Shown: positions 43,689 through 52,173 of the stretch, one piece after another
How the letters are laid out: every line of letters starts with the position of its first letter
Numbering within the stretch: the stretch's first letter is position 1
NCBI RefSeq assembly: GCF_034479515.1
Contig: NZ_CP140152.1
Location: 5,704,001-5,768,000, forward strand
Length of the DNA: 64,000 nt
Source of the DNA: Duganella zoogloeoides
GTDB taxonomy: Bacteria; Pseudomonadota; Gammaproteobacteria; Burkholderiales; Burkholderiaceae_D
Reading direction: 5' to 3'
Position numbers and translations under genes: made by a program
The notes under the pieces: model-generated
Database searches by the model: none
Seen by the model: the letters and a program-made list of their open reading frames with translations, nothing else
Told to the model about the DNA's origin: nothing

Positions 43689-44971
43689 TCGATTGGCACG
43701 TGAATGCGGTCTTTTGCCACAATCACTCCTTCTTTTTCAATGTAGCATTCGACTATGTGGTCGCCATGGAAATCGGTTTCCTCTACTATCTCTTTGTCGC
43801 CTGCATTAATAGTACCACGTGTACACTTTCTTCGGAAAGCCTCCTCTCCGCGATTTAGAACTTTCCACAGAATTTTATAATTTCCTGGTACGTCGCAAGA
43901 ATCAATGTAAAAACGAAGTTTTTTCTTACGGTTCAATGGCAACCGGCGACGTAAAAATTCCCTGAGAAGGTATTCTCGAAATCCGTTCTGGGAAACTTCA
44001 CACTCAATGCATAGCGAGTATCGTACGTCGACCGGCCATAAATCTTCCACAAACTGTTCGGTGGAGATGAAGTCGTGATAGCGTTCGAGAGATGCTGAAG
44101 CCTCAGACTTCGCAACTACATCGGAGAAGTCTCGTCCATAGATCTTTTGCCACTTAGCGGTTTCATTATCTTTATCGGCTGCCTCGATTGCTTTGAGCGC
44201 AAGTTCATACGCTTTCTTGGCCTGTTTTTGAAATTTAGATTTAACGCGGACTCGCTGACCACTGCCAAGCGCCGCAAAGTAGTCTTGCTGAGGTAATTCG
44301 GAAAGATATTTGAAAAAATCGCGACTCATCCAGTCGTAATATAGATAGCTCTTGTCGTCATAATCCTTGGTGTCACGTAGAAAATTATGTGCCAAAGTGT
44401 CAAGAAGCAAACCTCCCATCCCAACACCATGCTTGTTTTTCCAAGCCCTAGACATCTTGCAAAGTCGACGTAGATTTTTGTTCTTCTCCGTCACGAATTC
44501 CGTCATAGCGGAAATTTCTTCTCGGGGTTTAGTAATTTTCCAGCTGCTGCCTTTATATGTATCTGGATATTTGAAGCTTCCATCATCTAGTTCAAAAACT
44601 GGCTGTACCTCTACGTGAAAATTTTTATACAGAACGCGGACCACGAGCCGGTCAACATACATCTCAGTACGGGGATACCTCAGTTTAATTGCAGCTTTAG
44701 CTCTTTCAAGTAGAGCGCTCTGGCCGCCATTTTTGTAATTGTCCCACTGTGACGCTGGAACGATGTAGAGCATATCCAAATCCGAAATGCCCTTTATCGC
44801 CGTCCAACGACCGTAGGAACCTACTTGGAGGTTGTTTGAAGTTTTGCTTTCTGAATCCCTGAATTCCTTATTCAGGGCAGACGTTATTTCGCCGTATCGA
44901 AGTTCGATTTGCTCATCATTGTCAACTTTTAGGTTTGATAAAAATTGCTTAAACTTATTCGCAATGCTCAA
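43685..44971 (-). CDS. CD-NTase (cGAS/DncV-like, SMODS) with C-terminal sensor-like domain
   Basis: 428 aa from TTG 44971, which has AAGGAGAG 8 bases upstream; an ATG at 45025 has no such site. Nucleotidyltransferase core: GSYGRWTAIKGISDLDMLY (G51, S52, then D64 and D66 as metal ligands) and FHVEVQPVF (E121, third acid). The C-terminal 110 residues (VRYSLCIECEVSQNGFREYLLREFLRR and later FHGDHIVECYIEKEG) match the AGS-C-type domain often fused to SMODS enzymes. It would make a cyclic oligonucleotide after phage infection that opens the SLATT effector. No Cap2/Cap3 genes are seen, so this is a minimal type I-like CBASS. Confidence 0.92.
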   Translation of the reverse strand: MSIANKFKQFLSNLKVDNDEQIELRYGEITSALNKEFRDSESKTSNNLQVGSYGRWTAIKGISDLDMLYIVPASQWDNYKNGGQSALLERAKAAIKLRYPRTEMYVDRLVVRVLYKNFHVEVQPVFELDDGSFKYPDTYKGSSWKITKPREEISAMTEFVTEKNKNLRRLCKMSRAWKNKHGVGMGGLLLDTLAHNFLRDTKDYDDKSYLYYDWMSRDFFKYLSELPQQDYFAALGSGQRVRVKSKFQKQAKKAYELALKAIEAADKDNETAKWQKIYGRDFSDVVAKSEASASLERYHDFISTEQFVEDLWPVDVRYSLCIECEVSQNGFREYLLREFLRRRLPLNRKKKLRFYIDSCDVPGNYKILWKVLNRGEEAFRRKCTRGTINAGDKEIVEETDFHGDHIVECYIEKEGVIVAKDRIHVPIE

Positions 44972-45329
44972 CGTTTGCTCTCCTTCTATCTTACGCGCAA
45001 GACGGGGAACATCGAGTTCCCACAATTTATTCTGAGTGTTGAACGCTTAGAAATAGGGCGGTGATTAGGCCTGGTTCCTGATCGGTCCCGAACGGTAACA
45101 GCGCGTGTAGTTTGCTACATTCATGCCAAGAGGATAGCACCTTTGCGCGTATGAAAGATGAGAAAAATGTAACGCCTGTAGTGTGGGGAAAACAACATTG
45201 AGTGTATGTGGCCATGAGAGCCACAAGCCCACCGTGTCCGGTGAATCAGGGTACTATTTCACCACAACAATCAATGACGAAGGTGACGAGGTGCTGGCCG
45301 GTCTTACGGTATCTGAGTCACAGTTCTTT
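44972..45329. other. Gap without a recognised gene
   Basis: 358 bases. It includes the promoter region of the CD-NTase gene on the reverse strand and a forward frame (45183-45398) overlapping the IS66 remnant; nothing supported. Confidence 0.35.
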
Positions 45330-45740
45330 TTATCCTTCGACCAAGCTCCTAACGACGGACAGCAGGCTTTGCAAAATGCCGACATGCTTGGCACCTAGCT
45401 CGGTCCAGCTGAACAGCCTGTTCTTTCTGCCCACAGGGATGACGCGCAGGGCGCGTTCAAGGTGGTTTGTGTCGAGCGATACCTCCGGGTCATCCAGGTA
45501 GACCGACAGGCCGATCCGGCGCTCACGGATATACGCCAGCTCCCTGAGGAAGGGACTGCTCGTCAGGAAGCCCTGCTTGTCAAACTGCTCGCGATCCAAG
45601 CGAAGAAGCGCTCGAGCATGGGTTTCGAATGCTCCTGTCGGCGCACGAGATTGGCGTGTCCCGTCAGATCATCGTCGCGAATCTGCTGTTCGATCTTGTA
45701 GAGACCAGCGATCGCATGCAGTGCCTGGTCTGAGTATTCT
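45330..45740 (-). pseudogene. IS66-family transposase (TnpC) remnant
   Basis: Two pieces in different frames. Upstream, YSDQALHAIAGLYKIEQQIRDDD with NLVRRQEHSKPMLERFFAWI. Downstream, LSVYLDDPEVSLDTNHLERALRVIPVGRKNRLFSWTELGAKHVGILQSLL. The LDTNHLERALR block is the IS66 signature. About 400 bases of the C-terminal half remain. Confidence 0.85.
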
Positions 45741-45879
45741 CACCACTGCCGCCAGCCATTCTCTCAAATCGCTGCAACCTGTTCTCACTGACCTCCGCCA
45801 CCCAATCGCATTGAACGCCGCCACTCTCTCTCATTGGTCACCGCCAGCGTTCTGCTGTGGCTGCGGCCATCACCTAACG

Positions 45880-46000
45880 GCAGCGAAGGACTGCTTCCGC
45901 CCCAAAGCCGACCTTCATCTCCGGAGGACCATTGCCTTGGGAGTCTGTTGACTGAGTGAATGAAGTCGTGGGCCGGCCGTTCGGCCGTTGGCACCGCCGG
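45880..46000 (+). repeat. Possible degenerate cassette repeat (copy J)
   Basis: GACTGCTTCCGCCCCAAAGC (from 45889) then CGACCTTC resembles the tail motif, and GGCCGGCCGTTCGGCCG (45972-45988) resembles the head's CGGCC core. Order and spacing differ from the clear copies. Lies beyond the stop of the DUF3806-like gene. Confidence 0.3.
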
Positions 46001-46021
46001 TTTTTGCACTGAAAATCTAGA

Positions 46022-46510
46022 CTAAAGTTTGTCGGGTTTTTTACTCGAAATCTCTTCAAACCTGTTTGCAACACCGTTGTAGAGATCAAAAACATCAACG
46101 GTCTCTCCCCGTTCAACACGTTTTGAAATCATGGTGATCGGGAAGACTATGACGGATGTGTCTTTGTATCTGAGAGCAAAATCTCTGCCGTATTCGTCTT
46201 CGACGACTACCCAATGGAAGCCCATGTCGAGGACAAACGCGTCGCCCAAGACGACCCCCATGCACTGAAGTTCGAACGTTTGGTTTGCTTTGAACATGTT
46301 CGCAGCAATAACCGCGCGCAACGTTCCCAGTTTTCCAGGTGCAGTGATATATTTTGATTCCAAGTCCGATGGGGACAAGAGCTTCTCGATGACTGCCCGC
46401 TGGTGTGCCAACACTTCTATGTCTTGTGACGATGGAAAATAAACCTTTTGATCGCTTGACATAGCTGCCCCAGAAATTAACAACAAAAACGCACAAAGTA
46501 ACTTATTCAA
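46022..46510 (-). CDS. Exported DUF3806-like protein (162 aa)
   Basis: Signal peptide to about residue 18 (LLISGAAMSSDQKVYF). Then ITAPGKLGTLRAVIAANMFKANQTFELQCMGVVLGDAFVLDMGFHWVVVEDEYGRDFALRYKDTSVIVFPITMISKRVERGETVDVFDLY, which fits my memory of DUF3806. Function unknown. First of a row of small same-strand genes with low GC. Confidence 0.75.
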   Translation of the reverse strand: MNKLLCAFLLLISGAAMSSDQKVYFPSSQDIEVLAHQRAVIEKLLSPSDLESKYITAPGKLGTLRAVIAANMFKANQTFELQCMGVVLGDAFVLDMGFHWVVVEDEYGRDFALRYKDTSVIVFPITMISKRVERGETVDVFDLYNGVANRFEEISSKKPDKL

Positions 46511-46556
46511 GAGACCTCTTGGAGGTGGGAAGTTTCTTCCAATTTGGTGGTTTACG

Positions 46557-46603
46557 CGACTTTATCGAACGGCCGCATCTGGCCGAAAGCTGACAATCGG
46601 CAG
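46557..46603 (+). repeat. Possible half copy of the cassette repeat (copy E)
   Basis: GGCCGCATCTGGCCGAAAGC then TGACAATCGGCAGCGC, ending 8 bases from the stop of the zinc-ribbon protein gene. Its reverse complement reads GTCAGCTTTCGGCCAGATGC, like a repeat head. Only half of the element is present. Confidence 0.4.
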
Positions 46604-46610
46604 CGCTAAT

Positions 46611-46952
46611 TTATCTGTCGAATTTCGTACCACATTTCGAGCAATGAACAGCGGGAGAAAATGGATTTTGACTTCTATTGGTGGCACCGCATGATAAACA
46701 AAATTTGATGCCTCTCAAGTTCATAACAGTGATAAGCACTAACATTGCCATGAAAAACCATGAAAACGGTTGAGAAAAGTCAAGACGCGACGAGGCGAAG
46801 GCTCCGAACAATACTGAGGCTCCGACCACCAATACGGGGTGTATCCGCCGTTTCAAAGCTGCATTTTTACTCCAGAATAAAAATGTGGTCGATACGATTC
46901 CCAGAATTATCCATATGACCAAAAAAAAATTATAGCTGCCACTACTACTCAT
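46611..46952 (-). CDS. Small membrane protein with zinc ribbon (113 aa)
   Basis: Three hydrophobic spans (about 8-27, 38-55, 64-82), then a C-terminal zinc ribbon with CLSCGATN and HCSKCGTKF (two CxxC pairs). ATG 46952. Not recognised; it could sense or anchor something at the membrane. Confidence 0.65.
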   Translation of the reverse strand: MSSSGSYNFFLVIWIILGIVSTTFLFWSKNAALKRRIHPVLVVGASVLFGAFASSRLDFSQPFSWFFMAMLVLITVMNLRGIKFCLSCGATNRSQNPFSPAVHCSKCGTKFDR

Positions 46953-47025
46953 GATTCCTCATCTCTTAATCTGTTTAAGATACACCAATCGTTGTTGAAC
47001 GATTAAATTTAGTTGTCGTAAAAAA

Positions 47026-47138
47026 ATGTCCGTTCCTGGCCGAACTCGGCCGACGGCATTCAGGATAGCATCTTGCCCGTGTGAAAAATTCACCGATTGT
47101 CACGCCAGGCGGGAGTCGCCCCAAAGCCGTCGGTCGAG
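47026..47138 (+). repeat. Dispersed cassette repeat, copy F
   Basis: Head TGTCCGTTCCTGGCCGAACT then CGGCCG, middle TTCAGGATAGCATCTTGCCC, tail GTCGCCCCAAAGCCGTCGG. It ends 8 bases from the stop of the YrhB-like gene. Confidence 0.85.
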
Positions 47139-47146
47139 GAACGCAA

Positions 47147-47788
47147 TCAAGATACGCGCAATACAGGTCGGTGAGTTAGGATGTGTATCAATCGATGGAG
47201 TTCTGTCTTCATCGCTGACCAATCCGAGACGCTATTATCGATTTCGATTGCACTCGCAATTTCTGGATGAAGTTGAATGCTAACATTTATGTCCTGCTGC
47301 TCGAGAAGTTCCTTTGCGTTCTTCAAAGTGCCTAATGAACCAGTTATCCACGCACTCTGAGGGGCGGAAATGAGGAGTATCGTGTCTTGAAAACTGCACT
47401 CCAATTTCTGGCGCAGATTTACAAGCGCAGTTTTTTCATATCGCGTAAAAATTGGCCCGAGAACGTAGTGTTCATCCCCCGCCGCTTCCGCATCGTATCT
47501 GTCTTGCAAGAAGCCTTCGACCGACTGACCGCTTCCGACAAATTCGACGTTACCGGAGACACTGGACACCAAATACGCATTCACACCGACGTACTGTTTC
47601 TCAACCATTCCCCGGTGCACAAAATCCTCGCTGTTTGCGCGGACGATCCAATAGTCACGGCGGGCTGACAACTCGCAGGACTGAATTACAAAAATGTCAC
47701 GGCAAACACCGCTAGGCGCGCTGTTGGTTCGACTTAAAACGATAGCATGCGCATCTTCTGCAGTAATCATCTTTTTAATTCTATCCAT
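47147..47788 (-). CDS. YrhB/Imm35-like protein (213 aa)
   Basis: Start chosen at ATG 47788 (MDRIKKMITAEDAHAIV), since the open frame upstream runs into repeat G. The N-terminal 100 residues (RRDYWIVRANSEDFVHRGMVEKQYVGVNAYLVSSVSGNVEFVGSGQSVEGFLQDRYDA) resemble the YrhB/Imm35 immunity fold, with a C-terminal part of unknown type. A toxin-immunity role is possible, but no toxin gene is adjacent. Confidence 0.6.
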   Translation of the reverse strand: MDRIKKMITAEDAHAIVLSRTNSAPSGVCRDIFVIQSCELSARRDYWIVRANSEDFVHRGMVEKQYVGVNAYLVSSVSGNVEFVGSGQSVEGFLQDRYDAEAAGDEHYVLGPIFTRYEKTALVNLRQKLECSFQDTILLISAPQSAWITGSLGTLKNAKELLEQQDINVSIQLHPEIASAIEIDNSVSDWSAMKTELHRLIHILTHRPVLRVS

Positions 47789-47795
47789 ACTTGAA

Positions 47796-47899
47796 CCGTC
47801 AGCTTTTGGCCGCTCTCCGGCCGGTCGCGCCAGCATAGAATGCTACCACTGAGAAAACATCTACGCCGACACTCCGTTATCGCCCCATTGCGGACACTT
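47796..47899 (+). repeat. Dispersed cassette repeat, copy G
   Basis: Head GTCAGCTTTTGGCCG, middle GCGCCAGCATAGAATGC, tail TCGCCCCATTGCGGACAC. From 47880 it is shared with copy C. Lies 17 bases beyond the stop of 97-aa copy 2. Confidence 0.85.
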
Positions 47900-47916
47900 C
47901 AAGCAGTTACTTCGCG

Positions 47917-48210
47917 CTAGGCAAGCCGGTCGCTGAGTAGTTGCCGAAGGTGCGGCAGCAGCTCAGCGTAGGTAGAGAGGTAGCGGTCATTGCCGACGTG
48001 GCGAGAACCGCGCGCTGCCATAAACAACTCATTTCTGACGTCAGCTAGCGTCGTCCTTGAGCGCATGCGAGCGTTCTTGGAAGCGGCTTCCAATGAGCCG
48101 AAGTGCTCGTAACCATTGAACGTCATAGCGAAGGCGAAAACAGCTTCCTTGTCCTCTACTGACGGAAGCGAATCGAGAGACAGCGCTTCATTTGAAATGG
48201 GAACAATCAC
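47917..48210 (-). CDS. Conserved-cassette hypothetical protein, copy 2 (97 aa)
   Basis: Protein identical to the one at 30620-30913. GTG start, same AAAAGGA ribosome site. Flanked on both sides by complete cassette repeats (G and H). Function unknown. Confidence 0.75.
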   Translation of the reverse strand: MIVPISNEALSLDSLPSVEDKEAVFAFAMTFNGYEHFGSLEAASKNARMRSRTTLADVRNELFMAARGSRHVGNDRYLSTYAELLPHLRQLLSDRLA

Positions 48211-48270
48211 AATAAATCCTTTTCGTCAGGATAAAGATACAACGCAACGTCGAAACGAATAAGCACTAAA

Positions 48271-48375
48271 GGTCCGCTCTTGGCCGAACCCGGCCCTTCA
48301 TGCCCGCATAGCAGATGGCCAGGTTGAAATCCAGAAGTGCCCGCGACAGGCAGGTACCGACCCAAAGCGGTCAGT
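48271..48375 (+). repeat. Dispersed cassette repeat, copy H
   Basis: Head GGTCCGCTCTTGGCCG, middle CCCGCATAGCAGATGGCC, tail GGTACCGACCCAAAGCGG. Lies 46 bases beyond the stop of the AraC-type gene; its head equals fragment D. Confidence 0.85.
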
Positions 48376-48421
48376 CATAATTCTATAATGCGGCTGATCA
48401 AAGTAATAGCCAGCTGCGCCT

Positions 48422-49360
48422 TTAGGTGCCTTGTGGATCAAAGTGATTAGCCAATGCGTTCAAGCGGTATCGTCCTGGGCTTTGCCCCATTATACGTTTG
48501 AAAGCGGAATTAAATGCCGTATCGGAACTGTAACCGACCTGATCTGCTACTCTGGTCAGACTCACCCCATTCCTCAATGCCGACCCAGCAACTGCCATTC
48601 TCCAGCGCAGCAGATAATCAAGCGGTGAGAAGCCTACTAGTTTTTTGAAACGTTGAGTAAACGCAGTACGTGACATCCCGATTTCAGTTGCAAGATCATT
48701 CACAGTCCACCGTCTAGCTATGTCTCCATGCATCAGGGAAAGAACAGCTCCAATTTGTTTATCTCTGATTGCACAAAACCAGCCAGCCTTAATAGGCACA
48801 GCCGCAAGGTGTTCCCGCAAAATATGGATCAATGCTAAGTTGGCAATGCTCGTCGCAGCGATTGTGTGACCTGGCCGAATTGTTTCAGTTTCGTAGGCAA
48901 GAAGATCAAGGATTGCTTTTAGCGACGTGGCAGATGGTGATATTGCTGGCAAACGGATTAATGGTGGAAGCTGGTTTAGCAATATTTCACTTGTGTCATC
49001 ATCGAAGGTAAACCTTCCCCCGCTGACCACCACCTTTCCTACCCCATCGCCATAGCGAACTACCTCGTCTTTCCCTAGATACTCATGAAAGATTTGCCGA
49101 CCATCTAACGGCTCTTTGTCAAGGTCAGTTGCGGTGCAATATGACAAACCATCAGTTAGGAGATAGAAGTCACCACATTCGAATTTTATCGGTGCTGAGG
49201 ACGCTTCACAACTCATCCAGAAAGACCCTTCCAACACCGCGCCGAATTTGATATGGCTGTATGAAGGAAACCGCATTGCCCAAGACCCGGAGCCCTCGAA
49301 CCTCGCAGTAAGCACGCTGCGAACTCTGAGCATGGAAAGAATATCTGAAAGCGGATCCAA
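48422..49360 (-). CDS. AraC-family regulator with cupin domain
   Basis: 312 aa from TTG 49360 (MDPLSDILSMLRVRSVLTARFEG). N-terminal cupin_6-type sensor (about 1-190), then two HTHs in WTVNDLATEIGMSRTAFTQRFKKLVGFSPLDYLLRWRM and VSLTRVADQVGYSSDTAFNSAFKRIMGQSPGRYR. Divergent from the aldo/keto reductase; the gap holds TGGATCGATTATAGATCGG (49389-49407), a likely operator. The AraC/AKR pair is a common combination for stress or xenobiotic induction. Confidence 0.9.
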   Translation of the reverse strand: MDPLSDILSMLRVRSVLTARFEGSGSWAMRFPSYSHIKFGAVLEGSFWMSCEASSAPIKFECGDFYLLTDGLSYCTATDLDKEPLDGRQIFHEYLGKDEVVRYGDGVGKVVVSGGRFTFDDDTSEILLNQLPPLIRLPAISPSATSLKAILDLLAYETETIRPGHTIAATSIANLALIHILREHLAAVPIKAGWFCAIRDKQIGAVLSLMHGDIARRWTVNDLATEIGMSRTAFTQRFKKLVGFSPLDYLLRWRMAVAGSALRNGVSLTRVADQVGYSSDTAFNSAFKRIMGQSPGRYRLNALANHFDPQGT

Positions 49361-49453
49361 GGCGTGACCGATCTAATAGAAATGATGTTGGATCGATTAT
49401 AGATCGGTTCGAAAAATAGTGTCATGCTTGTCTCCTTAGAACTCGGAGGAACT

Positions 49454-50521
49454 ATGAAATATGCTCAACTTGGTAACACTGGTGTTTTCGTTTCACGTCT
49501 ATGTCTGGGAGCGATGACTTTCGGAGGGAGTGAAAACGCGGTTACTACCGCCATCGGGCGATTATCGCAGGACGAAACCGACAAGATTGTGATGCAGGCA
49601 CTCGACGCTGGCATCAATTTTATCGATACTGCTGACGTGTATGGAGGTGGGGCGTCGGAAGAGAGGTTGGGCGAGGCGTTGAAAGGGCGCCGCCATGATG
49701 TCGTGCTAGCGACAAAAATGAGCGGCCGCGTGGGGCCCGGCCCAAATCAGATTGGTCAGTCCCGTTTGCATATCATGGAAGCCCTTGAAGGCAGCTTGAA
49801 GCGTTTGCAAACAGATCACATCGATCTATATCAGATCCATAATTTCGATCCACTTGTCCCATTGGAAGATGTGATGCGAACGCTCGACAATGTCGTTCGT
49901 CAGGGCAAGGTACGATATATCGGTTGCTCCAACTTCGCAGCCTGGCAGCTGATGAAGGCATTAGGTATCTCCGAACGAAGCGGCTACGCAAGGTTTGCAT
50001 CTATCCAGTCTTTTTATTCACTGGCTGCTCGTGATATCGAGCAAGAGATCATTCCGGCACTCGAGGATCAGAAGCTTGGCCTGCTGTGCTGGAGCCCACT
50101 GGGAGGAGGGTTGCTCTCTGGTAAATTTGATCGGACCGGCTCGACTGACTCGAACTCGCGTCGAACCAAAATCCAGTTCCCTCCAGTGGATGAAGCAAAG
50201 GCATTCGATATCATCGACGTATTGAAGACTATCGCTGCACGTCATGACGCTAGCGCCGCGCAGGTCGCCCTAGCCTGGCTTCTGGCACAGCAGCAGGTCA
50301 CCAGTGTCATCTCCGGTGTCAAACATCCAGATCAACTTGCCGACAACCTCGCGGCGGTGGATCTAGTGCTGAACAATGAGGACTTCGTCCAGCTTGACGA
50401 AGTGAGCCGGTCTACCCCCTCCTACCCTGGCTGGATTCAAACGTATAACGCCAAAGGACGAGTTCCAAGTGGGGAAGCATTTGATGGTAAATCGTGGCAA
50501 CTGGGCGAAAAACCTATCTGA
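49454..50521 (+). CDS. Aldo/keto reductase
   Basis: 355 aa from ATG 49454, with CGGAGGA 5 bases upstream (an ATG at 49424 lacks a good site). NADPH-dependent TIM barrel: MKYAQLGNTGVFVSRLCLGAMTFGG, catalytic D/Y region FIDTADVYGGGASEERLGEALKGRRHDVVLATK, and substrate/cofactor blocks DHIDLYQIHNFDPLVPLEDVM and RYIGCSNFAAWQL. The likely substrate is an aldehyde or ketone, unspecified. Probably controlled by the divergent AraC gene. Confidence 0.93.
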   Translation: MKYAQLGNTGVFVSRLCLGAMTFGGSENAVTTAIGRLSQDETDKIVMQALDAGINFIDTADVYGGGASEERLGEALKGRRHDVVLATKMSGRVGPGPNQIGQSRLHIMEALEGSLKRLQTDHIDLYQIHNFDPLVPLEDVMRTLDNVVRQGKVRYIGCSNFAAWQLMKALGISERSGYARFASIQSFYSLAARDIEQEIIPALEDQKLGLLCWSPLGGGLLSGKFDRTGSTDSNSRRTKIQFPPVDEAKAFDIIDVLKTIAARHDASAAQVALAWLLAQQQVTSVISGVKHPDQLADNLAAVDLVLNNEDFVQLDEVSRSTPSYPGWIQTYNAKGRVPSGEAFDGKSWQLGEKPI

Positions 50522-50610
50522 ACGCAATGAAAGTCAGTGCCGATCGAATAAACAGTTGTTAGTACGCTCAATGCAAATGATGCGAACGGTATTCACAGGA
50601 CGACATTAGA

Positions 50611-50719
50611 ATGACCGCTTTTGGCCGGTACCGGCCGATGGCGTTCAGGATAGCAGCTTGCCCTCCTGCAAAGCTCACACATTCTCACCCTGGGCCGGAG
50701 CCGCCCCATTGCAGTCACG
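50611..50719 (+). repeat. Dispersed cassette repeat, copy I
   Basis: Head TGACCGCTTTTGGCCGGTA then CCGGCC, middle CGTTCAGGATAGCAGCTTGC, tail CCGCCCCATTGCAGTCAC. Lies 15 bases beyond the stop of the 71-aa gene and about 90 bases after the aldo/keto reductase stop. Confidence 0.85.
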
Positions 50720-50734
50720 GCCACCAGAGGTTTC

Positions 50735-50950
50735 CTATCGCGTCTTCAAGGGTTTGCCGATGGCGATCAATTGCCACATAACGTCGTCTGGAATGCTCAG
50801 GTCTTTGCCATTCCGGGCAATCCACCCTTTTGCAATAAGGGGAGCGGCTTCCTGAAGCATCTCTGCATGCGCTGGTGCACCAAAACCCTTGAGTCCGCAG
50901 ACCCTTTGCATTGTTTGATGCTTTTCGTCAGTAATGGTGTTGACATTCAT
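50735..50950 (-). CDS. Small hypothetical protein (71 aa)
   Basis: ATG 50950 with AAGGAAAA upstream. NTITDEKHQTMQRVCGLKGFGAPAHAEMLQEAAPLIAKGWIARNG is helical with a wHTH-like feel. It lies 12 bases downstream of the CheD-like gene, so it ends the small-gene operon. Confidence 0.6.
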   Translation of the reverse strand: MNVNTITDEKHQTMQRVCGLKGFGAPAHAEMLQEAAPLIAKGWIARNGKDLSIPDDVMWQLIAIGKPLKTR

Positions 50951-50962
50951 GATCAATTTTCC

Positions 50963-51415
50963 TTACCACAAAGGTACGACCGCGACTGTAGTCGATTCGC
51001 CCAATAGTTCATGATGAGTGATCTCTACATGCCCTTTGGCGATGTTAGTTTTAACGTTGTGGCATGATAGGGGACCGCCATTTCCCCAATGAATATGCGG
51101 AGACCCAAACCCCAATTTCTGCAATTCCAATCCCACCCATTTTCTGGTCTTCACCAGATGCGCTGGAACAGAACGGCCTGTGGTACTTAAACCGCCTGCC
51201 AGAATTGGGCGAATTGCCGCCCGCTGTTCGGCTGGTATCAGTGCGCAAAGGTCAGCGAAAAAATTCTCGGCCCCGCCAGCATCAGGCATTGGAGCGTGCA
51301 ACATACTGACTGCTCCTTGAAAACCCACGACTATCCCTATGCAGGGGCCAAGGCCGCTGGTGCTCAAGTCGAATGGGCTATCAACGCGGTAATCGCTTTG
51401 ATCTACGTCGATCAT
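50963..51415 (-). CDS. CheD-like-fold hypothetical protein (150 aa)
   Basis: ATG 51415 follows AAGGGAAATAGAG; upstream starts at 51433 or 51454 would overlap the preceding gene. GLGPCIGIVVGFQGAVSMLHAPMPD puts a Cys and a His at the spacing seen in CheD-type deamidases (GSC..H), and ILAGGLS follows. Resemblance is weak and by eye. It could be a toxin with deamidase activity or an unrelated protein. Confidence 0.45.
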   Translation of the reverse strand: MIDVDQSDYRVDSPFDLSTSGLGPCIGIVVGFQGAVSMLHAPMPDAGGAENFFADLCALIPAEQRAAIRPILAGGLSTTGRSVPAHLVKTRKWVGLELQKLGFGSPHIHWGNGGPLSCHNVKTNIAKGHVEITHHELLGESTTVAVVPLW

Positions 51416-51444
51416 CTCTATTTCCCTTACCATATCAAGAGGTC

Positions 51445-51927
51445 CTAGCCGCACACTTCAAGAGGGAAGCGCACGTTTCGGTACTTACGCCTTATTGCTT
51501 TGAGGAGTTCCAATCTCGCCCGGCTATAAAGCGGCCGTTGAAGAAATTGTGGCAAGTGCTTATGCCAATTTGGGGTGGGAACCATTGCATCAATAGTCTC
51601 TTTGTCGAAACGGATAGCGGTCATAAATAAAAGACCTGTTTTCGAACCTCCCCGGACGAAACATCTCCACGGATGCTGATCGTGTAGCACGTCCGGCGCT
51701 AGTGGAGGGGAGGCGTTCTGATTGGTTGTTACGATTGGCCCAGTCCATTCCATAATCAGCTTTGCGCCAGTGCCTTCGAAGCACTGACCTAGGCGATAGC
51801 CCGACCTGAATGCGAAACAATTGAGACCATTGTCGTTGTTTAATGGGTGCTGAGAGGCCGGGTTAAATTTTCCGGACTCCATGATGGCCTGTGCTTGTGA
51901 CGCAGATGTGAAGTGGTAGAGCCTCAT
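51445..51927 (-). CDS. ADP-ribosyltransferase-like small protein (160 aa)
   Basis: ATG 51927, AGGAAAAG upstream. The start MRLYHFTSASQAQAIMESGKFNPAS is the pattern of ART/HYD1-type toxin domains (LYHxTS..a..Il.sG), followed by FRSGYRLGQCFEGTGAKLIMEW. The catalytic residues cannot be fixed by eye. It has no N-terminal secretion part, so it is a free-standing domain or an orphan toxin module. Confidence 0.5.
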   Translation of the reverse strand: MRLYHFTSASQAQAIMESGKFNPASQHPLNNDNGLNCFAFRSGYRLGQCFEGTGAKLIMEWTGPIVTTNQNASPPLAPDVLHDQHPWRCFVRGGSKTGLLFMTAIRFDKETIDAMVPTPNWHKHLPQFLQRPLYSRARLELLKAIRRKYRNVRFPLEVCG

Positions 51928-51941
51928 TGTTTTTACTTTTC

Positions 51942-52166
51942 CTATTCGTCTAAGCTACCGTGAATATCCGGGTTATAACTCGGGGACAAACCAGCTTCCC
52001 GTTCTTTGGTGAATTGCGCGAGCATTCTTCGATACTTCATCAACTACATGTTCGCCTGCGAGAATTTGTCGTATCCGTGCTCGACAGTATCAAACATTTC
52101 TTCCTCAGCCGCCTCAAGAAGCTCGATGCCCTTGCCGCAAAAGCCAATGCCGTAGTTGCGTGCCAT
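51942..52166 (-). pseudogene. Small ORF with internal TAG (40 + 33 codons)
   Basis: ATG 52166 has an excellent AGGAAAG. It reads MARNYGIGFCGKGIELLEAA, then EEEMFDTVEHGYDKFSQANM, a TAG at 52044-52046, and continues in frame LMKYRRMLAQFTKEREAGLS with PSYNPDIHGSLDE to TAG 51942. Both halves look protein-like, so this is either a nonsense-broken gene or two short genes (an ATG follows the stop by one codon). Confidence 0.5.
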
Positions 52167-52173
52167 GACTTTC

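Noticed and set aside
47026..48375. CRISPR array from the repeated units
   Set aside because: The units are about 105 bp, far apart and separated by genes; no short regular repeats or cas genes.
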